A DNA stretch of 5,559 nt from contig JASHYQ010000262.1 in assembly GCA_030042955.1 (NCBI GenBank), forward strand, positions 1 through 5,559, in the 5' to 3' direction. Below are positions 1 through 5,096 of this stretch, in pieces. How positions within the stretch are numbered: the first letter of the stretch is position 1; each line of letters opens with the position of its first letter. A model generated the notes under the pieces. It saw nothing but the letters and a program-made list of their open reading frames with translations. It did no database searches and was not told the origin of the DNA. A program made the translations under genes and the position numbers. Source of the stretch: Thermoplasmata archaeon (GTDB taxonomy: Archaea > Thermoplasmatota > Thermoplasmata > Lutacidiplasmatales > UBA184).

Positions 1-2
1 AC

Positions 3-179
3 AACGAGCTGCTGCGCGAGAAGCTGAAGAAGAAGTTCGACGCCCAAGAGGGCCCGTGGATGGACAGTGTCGCGGACCTCCTAGTACAGATCGTCAACGC
101 CCGATGGGAAGGCGGGCGAAAGAAAGAGAAGGAAGCCGACGAGCTCTTCGAGAGGCTCGAGAAGCTCCTGTCGGGCTAG
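3..179 (+). CDS. C-terminal end of an unrecognised charged protein (5' truncated)
   Basis: The reading frame is open from the left edge of the window to a TAG stop, giving 58 residues of a longer protein whose start lies outside. The visible part is highly charged and probably helical: a Lys-rich segment (REKLKKKFDAQ), then a short more hydrophobic stretch (SVADLLVQIVNARW), then a second Lys/Glu-rich helix (GRKKEKEADELFERLEKL). Leu spacing in the last helix would suit a coiled coil or helical bundle tail. The codons end mostly in G or C, like the neighbouring genes, so this frame is genuinely coding. The stop is followed immediately by an in-frame TGA (positions 180-182), a tandem stop. No family is recognisable from this fragment, and no function is proposed. 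Confidence 0.75.
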   Translation, partial: NELLREKLKKKFDAQEGPWMDSVADLLVQIVNARWEGGRKKEKEADELFERLEKLLSG

Positions 180-190
180 TGAGGGTTGAG

Positions 191-271
191 ATGCCCATCC
201 CCCTTTCGCCCGGACCCTCCGTTCCCCCGGTAGGCCCCGAACCCTCCCTTCCCTGGCCGGGCAGCCGGTAG
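191..271 (+). other. possible proline-rich leader mini-ORF ahead of the protease gene
   Basis: An ATG at 191 opens a 26-codon frame that ends at TAG 269-271. Ten of the 26 residues are proline (it begins MPIPLSPGPSVPP). It lies in the same frame as the protease gene that starts 18 bases after its stop, and a 12-base palindrome sits between them. A purine-rich stretch (GAGGGTTGAG) directly precedes the ATG but is a poor and too-close match to a ribosome binding site. The richness in proline follows from the C-rich top strand here, so this could be a chance ORF. A translated leader that stalls on prolines is speculation. Confidence 0.15.
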
Positions 272-277
272 GCCCCG
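227..277 (+). repeat. 13-base direct repeat pair within an imperfect tandem duplication
   Basis: The 13-mer CCGGTAGGCCCCG occurs at 227-239 and again at 265-277. Each copy is preceded by a related ACCCTCC stretch (213-219 and 241-247) followed by TTCCC. The 110-base gap between the first gene and the protease gene therefore looks like an imperfect tandem duplication, with about ten extra bases in the second copy. The two copies could be paired regulator sites or replication slippage in a C-rich tract. The sequence alone does not decide. Confidence 0.6.
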
Positions 278-283
278 CGGGGC
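272..283. repeat. 12-base perfect palindrome just before the protease start codon
   Basis: GCCCCG/CGGGGC is a perfect palindrome that ends six bases before the ATG at 290 and overlaps the second copy of the direct repeat. It occupies the place where a ribosome binding site would be expected, and no good GGAGG or GGTGA motif is visible there. It could pair in RNA only as intermolecular duplex or as a short hairpin with a tiny loop, or it could bind a dimeric protein as DNA. In GC-rich DNA such palindromes also arise by chance. Confidence 0.4.
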
Positions 284-289
284 TCGCCG

Positions 290-1252
290 ATGGGCTTGAC
301 CGAGCTCGAACAGCGGATCACCGCGGCCGTACGCTCCGTCGGCCCGGCGGTCGCGGCCGTCGAGACGCTCCGCAGCGGCGTCCATCGCGGGAACCCGCTC
401 CTCGTTCCTGCCGAAGCGACCGCCGTGGTGGTGGACGACTCCGGTCTCCTCATCACGAACCAGCACGTCGTCGACGGGGCTCGGGAGATCCGGGTCCACC
501 TCCCCAGCGGCCGGTCGACGTCGGGTCATGTCGTGGGCGGGGACCCCGTGACGGACGTCGCGGTCGTCCGGGTCGAGGACCGCGGCCTCCCGGCCGCCCG
601 GTTGGGCGACTCGGACGCGCTCCAGGTCGGCCAGGTGGTGTTGGCCGTGGGGAATGCTCTCGGCTTACCGGGGTCGCCGACGGTCTCGATGGGTGTGGTG
701 AGCGCCCTCGACCGGCCCCTTCCCGGCTCCGACTTCGTCTTCGAAGGCCTCATCCAGACGGATGCCGCGATCAATCCGGGGAACAGCGGAGGGCCCCTCG
801 TCGACCTCGACGGCTCCGTCGTCGGGATCAACACCGCGGTGATGCCCTTCGCGCAAGGGGTCGGGTTCGCGCTCCCGATTCGGGCGGTCCAGCGCATCGC
901 CACGGAGCTGCGCACTCGGGGCCGGGTGGTCCGGCCATGGATGGGAACGTACCTAGTCGACCTGCGACCGGAGGTCGCGGGACCGCGCGGTCTCTCTCCG
1001 AACTCGGGCGTTTTGGTCGCCGACGTCATCGCCCGGTCTCCGGCCCACCAGGCCGGATTGCGTCGGGGGGACGTCCTCGACCGGGTCGGGTCCTTCGAGG
1101 TGCGTCGTGTGCGGGACTTGCTGGAGACGCTGGCGCGGTATCCCGTCGGCAGCGACGTGGAGGTCGGCTACCGGCGACGCGGACTCTCGCTCGCCAGTTC
1201 GTTGCCGTTGAGAGAACGTCCGGAAGCCTCCCGGGCGCCCCGCAGCCCCTAA
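290..1252 (+). CDS. htrA: HtrA/DegP-family trypsin-like serine protease with one PDZ domain
   Basis: The product, 320 residues, is a PDZ-containing serine endopeptidase of the HtrA (Deg) type, a family that cleaves unfolded or damaged proteins. The catalytic triad is complete: His59 in TNQHVVDGA, Asp89 in DPVTDVAVV, and Ser166 in NPGNSGGPL. Other family marks are QTDAAINPGNS around 156-166, the GNALGLPGS and MGVVSAL segments (121-140), and VGFALPI (191-197). The C-terminal part, roughly 216-305, is one PDZ domain (SGVLVADVIARSPAHQAGL, then RRGDVL), which normally binds substrate C-termini. The length suits a one-PDZ HtrA without an N-terminal extension. No signal peptide or membrane anchor is visible: the N-terminus (MGLTELEQRITAAVRSV) is amphipathic, so the enzyme is probably cytoplasmic, unlike most bacterial HtrAs. 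The segment before the catalytic His reads EATAVVVDDSG instead of the usual GSGF-type sequence. The frame is closed by a stop at 269-271, so ATG 290 is the furthest possible start. No strong ribosome binding site is seen. The family call is secure; the exact subfamily and gene symbol are less so. Confidence 0.93.
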   Translation: MGLTELEQRITAAVRSVGPAVAAVETLRSGVHRGNPLLVPAEATAVVVDDSGLLITNQHVVDGAREIRVHLPSGRSTSGHVVGGDPVTDVAVVRVEDRGLPAARLGDSDALQVGQVVLAVGNALGLPGSPTVSMGVVSALDRPLPGSDFVFEGLIQTDAAINPGNSGGPLVDLDGSVVGINTAVMPFAQGVGFALPIRAVQRIATELRTRGRVVRPWMGTYLVDLRPEVAGPRGLSPNSGVLVADVIARSPAHQAGLRRGDVLDRVGSFEVRRVRDLLETLARYPVGSDVEVGYRRRGLSLASSLPLRERPEASRAPRSP

Positions 1253-1296
1253 CCCCACTCGATGCCGGTCCCCTGCTGAACCCCCAGCGGACGAGG

Positions 1297-1306
1297 GCCT
1301 TAAGGC
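1297..1306. promoter_or_regulatory. GCCTTAAGGC palindrome upstream of the GyrI-like gene
   Basis: This 10-base perfect palindrome lies in the 64-base gap before the GyrI-like gene and is one of the few A/T-containing spots in a GC-rich region. Its TTAA core could serve as a weak archaeal TATA element: a transcription start about 25 bases downstream would fall near 1327, which would fit only the internal ATG at 1338. It could instead be an operator for a dimeric regulator. Either role is inference. Confidence 0.3.
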
Positions 1307-1316
1307 GGGGAAGTCG

Positions 1317-1793
1317 ATGCCGGCGCGGGTGAACCCGATGGTCGTGGACTTTGCATTCAAGAGGACCCCCGCCTACCGTGTCGCGTACATCGCCTGGACT
1401 GGCCCATGGAACGAGAAACGGATACGGGCCGAGTTCACTCGCCTCGCCGGATGGGCCAAGGCCAGAGGGTACCGTACCGGGCATTGGTTCTTCCGCGAAC
1501 CGGGCACCCGCCGCTGGGAGGTCGGGATTGAGGTTCGTGGGGCGAAGGTGCGGGCCCAGGCCCCGGTCCGCCTCAAGACGTTCCCAGCCACCCGTGTCGC
1601 GAGCGTGGTGTTCGACCCGGAGACCGTCTCTCCCGCCCTGGTCTACCATGGACTGATGGACTGGCTTCGGTGGCGGCGCAAGGACGGGAAGATCCGGTCC
1701 GTGGGGTCGACCCGCGAGGTGTACGACGGGAACCCTTGGACCGATGCGAAGGCCTGGTCCAAGACGGACGTCCAGTTCCTGGTCCGCCCGTAG
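1317..1793 (+). CDS. stand-alone GyrI-like small-molecule-binding domain protein
   Basis: This 158-residue protein matches the GyrI-like (AraC effector-binding, SOUL-like fold) domain, which binds small, often cationic or hydrophobic, ligands and is found alone or fused to transcription regulators. Supporting features are the opening strand and helix (TPAYRVAYIAWTGPWNE, 17-33, then a helix to about 50), the strand EVGIEV (68-73), the second repeat (FPATRVASVVFDP, 89-101), a helix with YHGLMDWL (110-117), and the conserved closing REVYDGNP (133-140), whose Glu134 corresponds to the acidic residue often found in the binding pocket. There is no DNA-binding domain, so it is probably a ligand-binding or ligand-modifying protein rather than a regulator. 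Two starts compete. ATG 1317 follows AGGCGG with 8 bases of spacing. ATG 1338 (residue 8) follows GGTGA with 5 bases of spacing, a good match to archaeal 16S rRNA, and also begins right at the domain edge. It lies 80 bases before a LysE-type exporter on the same strand, suggesting a shared role in handling a small molecule. Confidence 0.82.
   Translation: MPARVNPMVVDFAFKRTPAYRVAYIAWTGPWNEKRIRAEFTRLAGWAKARGYRTGHWFFREPGTRRWEVGIEVRGAKVRAQAPVRLKTFPATRVASVVFDPETVSPALVYHGLMDWLRWRRKDGKIRSVGSTREVYDGNPWTDAKAWSKTDVQFLVRP
1328..1332 (+). promoter_or_regulatory. GGTGA ribosome binding site supporting the internal start at 1338
   Basis: GGTGA matches part of the archaeal Shine-Dalgarno consensus AGGAGGTGATCC and ends five bases before the in-frame ATG at 1338. 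It lies inside the frame that starts at 1317, so it argues that the shorter 151-residue form of the GyrI-like protein may be the main product. Confidence 0.4.
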
Positions 1794-1820
1794 ACTTCCC
1801 GCACGGGGAGGGCCATCCGC

Positions 1821-1845
1821 CCGCCAAGCCCTTTCGAGTTGGCGG
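1821..1845. repeat. inverted repeat between the GyrI-like and LysE-type genes
   Basis: CCGCCAA at 1821-1827 pairs perfectly with TTGGCGG at 1839-1845 around an 11-base loop. It fills the middle of the 80-base gap between the two genes. No T-run follows it, so it is not a classical intrinsic terminator. It could be an RNA hairpin that shapes expression of the exporter relative to the gene before it, or a protein-binding site. Confidence 0.4.
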
Positions 1846-1873
1846 TGCCTGACGGACCGGACGGGGCGGGACC

Positions 1874-2464
1874 ATGACCGACGCGTATTCCTTCCTGGTC
1901 GGAATGGTCCTCGGCTTCAGCCTGGTGATCCCGCCGGGGCCGATGAACGCCCTCATCGCCGTGCGCTCGGTCCGGTCGCTGCGGGCCGGGGTCACGACCG
2001 GTCTCGGGGCCATGACGGCCGACCTCATCCTCGGCGCGCTCGTCTACGCTCTCCACGCCCTGGTCAATCTCACGCCCGTCGTCCGGTGGGTCGAGGGAGC
2101 CGGGGCCGCGATCATGGCGCTCTTCGCCTATCAGGTGCTTACCCGGGAGGCCCACCCCGAGCCGCCTCCGCCCGCAGGCGACGTCCGGGTCTTCTCGGTC
2201 GCCCTCACGGTCGGGGTGACGAACCCGTTTCAAGTGGTCTGGTGGTTGACGGCAGGGCTCGCCTTCGCCTACCTCGGCGGGATCCTCCTGCTGGTCGGCC
2301 TCTTCGTCGCCATCGCCATCTGGATCGTCGCCTTCCCTTTCGCGCTCCACCAGGGCGCTCGTCGCTCCGAGCGGTTCCCCCGGGGTGTGGCGGTCGTCTC
2401 AGGGGTCCTCCTAGCAGGGTTTGCCGTCTATGCGGCGCTGCTCGCGGCGGGGGTAACCGTCTAA
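1874..2464 (+). CDS. LysE/RhtB-family amino-acid exporter (translocator)
   Basis: This 196-residue integral membrane protein has the LysE/RhtB family layout of about six transmembrane segments: near 6-28, 39-63, 72-90, 107-132, 134-157 and 171-193. Diagnostic features are the PPGP motif at 20-23 at the end of the first segment, followed by the spaced glycines of the second (GVTTGLGAMTAD), and TNP at 116-118 in the fourth. A hydrophilic, Pro-rich loop (HPEPPPPAG) separates segments three and four. Family members export amino acids or related small molecules down a proton gradient; the substrate cannot be read from the sequence. An in-frame TGA at 1850-1852 leaves ATG 1874 as the first start, and GGGGCGGG just upstream could act as a ribosome binding site. 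The gene may be co-transcribed with the GyrI-like gene before it. It converges on the glycosyltransferase gene, with only 27 bases between the two stop codons. Confidence 0.88.
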   Translation: MTDAYSFLVGMVLGFSLVIPPGPMNALIAVRSVRSLRAGVTTGLGAMTADLILGALVYALHALVNLTPVVRWVEGAGAAIMALFAYQVLTREAHPEPPPPAGDVRVFSVALTVGVTNPFQVVWWLTAGLAFAYLGGILLLVGLFVAIAIWIVAFPFALHQGARRSERFPRGVAVVSGVLLAGFAVYAALLAAGVTV

Positions 2465-2491
2465 GCCGGCCCGGTCCTCCTCGCGGTACGG
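2465..2491. other. 27-base convergent gap with no visible terminator
   Basis: The exporter gene and the glycosyltransferase gene end towards each other here. The gap is GC-rich and contains neither a T-run in either direction nor a clear hairpin. Termination must rely on signals not recognisable by eye, or the two transcripts overlap at their 3' ends. Confidence 0.5.
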
Positions 2492-3589
2492 TCAGGGAAG
2501 CATCGGACGTCCGCCCCGCGCGTCGAGGACCGACTGGAAGAGCGCGAGGTGGCCGCGAGCGACCGCTGCCCACGAGAAGCGTCGGAGCATCGCGGCGCGT
2601 CCGGCCTTTCCGAGACGAACCCGCTCCCCTTCGTCATCGCGCAGGCGGAGCGCTTGCGCTCGGATGAACTCCACGAGGGAGGCCTCCTCGCTGTTCTCCG
2701 GTTCGACGGGGAGACGGTGAACGAGCGCCCCCTCCGACTCGCCGACGACCGTGATGGCGCTCGAGGCGATGACGGGCCGGGCAGCGGCGAGAGCCTGCAG
2801 CACGGCGAGCCCGACCGTCTCGCCGGACGACGGGTGAACGACCATCCCGCACGTGTGGAGCTCCTGGACGAGCTGAGCGCGAGGGAGCTCCCCCAGCACG
2901 TCGACGGGGCCGCTCGCTCGGACCTTCTCTGCGTACTCGGGGACCCCCCCGAGCCCAACGGTCGTCGGCCCGACGAGCCGGAGCCTCAGGTCGGTCCCCT
3001 CGAGCGCCTTCCCCGCGAGGTGCCATCGCTTCCGAGGTTGGACGACCCCGATGCCGAGCACGACGTGGGGGTCACCGTTCGAGCCGCCGGGAGAGAACGT
3101 GTCTGTATCGACGCCCGTATCGACCAGCCGGAGCTGGCCGCGCGGCTTGCCGCGCTGGAGGATCCCGAGGCGCTGGAGCTCCGTCTCCGCGACGACGCCG
3201 GCCGCCCACCGGGCGCCGAACACCTCGGGATAGAACAGGAGACGGTTGTGGAGGCGGTTGTAGCTCTTGGACCGGTCGCCTCGGGCGTACGTCCAGTTCG
3301 CGACGTGCGCGTCGAGCACATACGGGATTCCGCGGAGGCCCAGGAAGAAGCCCTGCCGTTCCTGGTGGATGTGAAGGACGTCCCCGTGGTGGTCGCGCAC
3401 CATGCGCGGCGCCGCCCGCGCGAGCCGCCACTCGTGATTCCGGTTGTCCTGGTCGATGGGATTGACCACCTCGACCTCGTGGCCCGCGGCCCGGAAAGCG
3501 GTCGTGAGGTCCCAGATCGTCTGCTCGATCGCGCCGTACCCCGCCGGCGGAATCGGACGGACGCCGAGGCCGAGCTCGAGGATCTTCAT
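2492..3589 (-). CDS. GT4-type glycosyltransferase with EX7Q in place of EX7E
   Basis: The 365-residue product has the two-domain GT-B form of family 4 retaining glycosyltransferases, which move a sugar from a nucleotide-sugar donor to a lipid, polysaccharide or protein acceptor on the cytoplasmic side of the membrane. N-terminal domain, about 1-170: MKILELGLG strand, then GYGAIEQTIWDL (18-28 region), equivalent to the usual GGxE acceptor loop, and HIHQ (73-76). VDTGVDTDTFSP (156-167) is the typical linker motif. C-terminal domain, about 175-345: GIGVVQPRKRW (179-189) at the donor phosphate site, and HPSSGETVGLAVLQAL (252-267). In this last motif the first Glu (257) is kept, but the second, normally Glu, is Gln265 (codon CAG). 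There is no signal peptide or membrane segment. The length is normal for the family. It starts 19 bases after msrA on the same strand, so the two are probably co-transcribed. The donor and acceptor cannot be predicted; surface glycan or protein glycosylation is a guess. Confidence 0.88.
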   Translation of the reverse strand: MKILELGLGVRPIPPAGYGAIEQTIWDLTTAFRAAGHEVEVVNPIDQDNRNHEWRLARAAPRMVRDHHGDVLHIHQERQGFFLGLRGIPYVLDAHVANWTYARGDRSKSYNRLHNRLLFYPEVFGARWAAGVVAETELQRLGILQRGKPRGQLRLVDTGVDTDTFSPGGSNGDPHVVLGIGVVQPRKRWHLAGKALEGTDLRLRLVGPTTVGLGGVPEYAEKVRASGPVDVLGELPRAQLVQELHTCGMVVHPSSGETVGLAVLQALAAARPVIASSAITVVGESEGALVHRLPVEPENSEEASLVEFIRAQALRLRDDEGERVRLGKAGRAAMLRRFSWAAVARGHLALFQSVLDARGGRPMLP

Positions 3590-3608
3590 GGGCCGGGCGC
3601 GACCGGGT

Positions 3609-4181
3609 TCACGGATGCGGCGTGCGGAGCCGGTCGGTGTACTGTTTCCGAAGTTTGGCGACCTTGGGTACGATGACGAACTGACAGTAAGCCTGGGCTG
3701 GGTTTCGGGCGAAGTAATTGCGATGGTACTCTTCTGCGGGATAGAACGTGGAGAGCGGAACGACCTCGGTCACGATCTTCCCTCGCCAGAGCTTCTGGGC
3801 GTCCAGGGACCGAATGACCTCCTCGGCGGTCGCACGTTGGGCGTCGTCGTGATAGAGAATGATCGAGCGGTACTGAGCCCCCACGTCCGCTCCCTGGCGA
3901 TGCTTTGTCGTCGGGTCGTGGGTAGTCATGAAGATCGTGAGGAGGTCCCGATAGGGAAGGACCGCCGGGTCGAACTGGATCTGCACCACCTCGGCGTGGC
4001 CGGTCCGTCCGCCGCAGACCTGCTCGTACGTCGGGTTCGCGGTGGACCCTCCGGCGTACCCCGGAAGCACTCCGAGCACGCCGCGTAGCTCGGAGAAGAC
4101 GGCCTCGGTGCACCAGAAGCAGCCTCCACCCACGGTCGCGAGGGCCGTAGAAGGAGGGCTCGCGCCGGCTCGTTCGCTCAT
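3609..4181 (-). CDS. msrA: peptide methionine (S)-S-oxide reductase MsrA
   Basis: This protein reduces the S epimer of methionine sulfoxide, free or in proteins, back to methionine, using thioredoxin-type reductants, and so repairs oxidative damage in the cytoplasm. From ATG 4181 it has 190 residues. The catalytic motif GCFWCTE places the nucleophilic Cys at residue 21 and a conserved Glu at 26. Further family marks are GYAGG, YEQVCGGRTGHAEVVQIQFDP (two family blocks at about 52-72), the DVGAQYRS block (about 99-106), and FYPAEEYHRNYF (about 146-157). A C-terminal Cys in AYCQFVIVPK (about residue 166) is a likely resolving Cys. The start needs a note: the frame can be extended to a TTG at 4193, but ATG 4181 is preferred because GAGGCGAT, close to the archaeal GAGGTGAT ribosome site, lies upstream of it and would abut the TTG. 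The gene is divergent from the membrane-protein gene and is followed closely by the glycosyltransferase gene. Confidence 0.95.
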   Translation of the reverse strand: MSERAGASPPSTALATVGGGCFWCTEAVFSELRGVLGVLPGYAGGSTANPTYEQVCGGRTGHAEVVQIQFDPAVLPYRDLLTIFMTTHDPTTKHRQGADVGAQYRSIILYHDDAQRATAEEVIRSLDAQKLWRGKIVTEVVPLSTFYPAEEYHRNYFARNPAQAYCQFVIVPKVAKLRKQYTDRLRTPHP

Positions 4182-4226
4182 CGTCCGATGCAATCGCCTC
4201 GCGGGGGATGAGGATGACGGGCAGGC

Positions 4227-4248
4227 CGGCTCGCTGGAGCGCGAGCCG
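4227..4248. promoter_or_regulatory. 8-base inverted repeat in the divergent promoter region
   Basis: CGGCTCGC at 4227-4234 and GCGAGCCG at 4241-4248 form a perfect inverted repeat around six bases. It lies about 45 bases upstream of msrA and about 50 bases upstream of the membrane-protein gene, a typical place for an operator that could control both. It could equally be chance in GC-rich DNA. No regulator gene is seen in the window. Confidence 0.4.
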
Positions 4249-4261
4249 TTGGGACCGGACG

Positions 4262-4267
4262 TTTATG
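4262..4267 (+). promoter_or_regulatory. TATA-like box for the membrane-protein gene
   Basis: TTTATG is a fair match to the archaeal TATA consensus TTTAWA and stands out in the GC-rich surroundings. It starts 34 bases before the ATG at 4296, the distance expected if transcription begins at or just before the start codon (leaderless mRNA). No Shine-Dalgarno motif precedes that ATG, which agrees with this reading. Confidence 0.45.
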
Positions 4268-4295
4268 AGGAGCGGGGTATCGATGTGGCCTCAGC

Positions 4296-5021
4296 ATGGC
4301 AGAGTCTCCGGTGGCGCCGCGGCCGGAAGACACGAAGGGAGCCGGTCGTCTCGCGGTCGGCGGCGCCCTCGGGATTGCCGCGGCCCTCGTCACCCTGGTG
4401 CTGCCGTCCGTCTTCCTCTGGTTGGCGCTCTACTCGCCCGGCGGGTTCTTCTCCCTCGGGTCCACCCTGCTTCAGACCCTCTCCCTGCTCGTCCTTGTCG
4501 GGGCGATCCTGTTCCTGCTCTCGCTGCTCGTCTATCGACTGGGGTTCGCGGCCCTGAGAAGGATCGACCCGAGGTTCACGGTCGCCTCGTTCCTCTGTCT
4601 GGTCGGGACCCTCGGATTCCTCCTCGTCGTGGTGGCTGCCGCGGTGCTGCTCGGGTCGACCAGCTCGCTGGTCACCTGCATCCATGGCCAACCGTCCCAC
4701 GCCCTCACCTGTCTCAAGTCGGGGGAGCCTCTCGGCGCCTACACGGCCGCAATCGGGTTCTGGCTCGGTTGGCTGGGCGGGGTCGGGATCGTCGTGGGGC
4801 TGAGCTCCGCCGGCCGCCGCTTTGCCCGAAGAAGCCTCTACGGAGGGGCGACGCTCTATGCCCTCCTGCTCCTCGTGCTGATCGGGCCGTTCCTCGCGCT
4901 CGTCTACGTCGTGCCCGACCAACAGTACCTCCTGCTGGTCGTCCCCTTCCTCGCGCTCCTCGCCCCGATCTTCACCTATGCCGGCGCTCGGGTTCCGCCC
5001 GTGACCGTCCGACGCGTCTGA
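4296..5021 (+). CDS. hypothetical membrane protein with six predicted segments
   Basis: This 241-residue protein has a short polar N-terminus (about 18 residues, Pro- and charge-containing, no cleavable signal) and then six hydrophobic segments near 19-46, 57-82, 96-120, 147-170, 181-206 and 209-229, with a short basic tail. An Arg-rich cytoplasmic loop (GFAALRRIDPRF, 83-94) follows segment two and another (GRRFARRSLYGG, 173-184) follows segment four. The loop between segments three and four (about 120-146) holds Cys128 and Cys139, which would lie outside by the positive-inside rule and could form a disulfide. The pattern of a LRR-x-x-x-x-F-x-x-AS segment followed by LVGTLGFLL resembles archaeal DUF973-type membrane proteins, but this is a weak recollection, not a firm assignment. 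No transport or enzyme motif is visible. The start is ATG 4296: an in-frame TGA at 4266-4268 excludes longer forms, and a TATA-like box fits leaderless transcription. Confidence 0.8.
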   Translation: MAESPVAPRPEDTKGAGRLAVGGALGIAAALVTLVLPSVFLWLALYSPGGFFSLGSTLLQTLSLLVLVGAILFLLSLLVYRLGFAALRRIDPRFTVASFLCLVGTLGFLLVVVAAAVLLGSTSSLVTCIHGQPSHALTCLKSGEPLGAYTAAIGFWLGWLGGVGIVVGLSSAGRRFARRSLYGGATLYALLLLVLIGPFLALVYVVPDQQYLLLVVPFLALLAPIFTYAGARVPPVTVRRV

Positions 5022-5096
5022 GGTCCCTATGAAGGTCGGAGCCCCAGGGACGCATCACGCCCGAAGACCCATCCACCGGGCCTCCCTCGGCCCACG

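Noticed and set aside
1643..2350. A - strand frame of 235 codons opposite the exporter
   Set aside because: Its Asp/Glu/Arg/Pro-rich translation is the expected antisense of a hydrophobic GC-rich gene, and the exporter frame has clear family motifs.
1744..2667. A + strand frame of 307 codons across the GyrI-like end and the exporter
   Set aside because: Arg/Pro/Gly-rich translation with no motifs; it overlaps the well-supported exporter in another frame and runs into the antisense of the glycosyltransferase.
2549..3676. A long + strand open frame of 375 codons opposite the glycosyltransferase
   Set aside because: It is the antisense shadow of the glycosyltransferase and the end of msrA. Its translation is rich in Arg, Glu, Asp and Pro with no family motif, while the - strand frame has clear GT4 motifs.
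4182..4193. TTG start of msrA, adding four residues
   Set aside because: TTG is a rarer start, the extra residues (a Met-His-Arg-Thr if initiated there) lie before the conserved domain, and the ribosome-site-like GAGGCGAT would touch the TTG. ATG 4181 is better, though not proven.
4208..5032. A + strand frame of 274 codons over the membrane-protein gene
   Set aside because: Arg/Pro-rich shadow frame. The frame starting at 4296 has coherent membrane segments and the usual codon bias.
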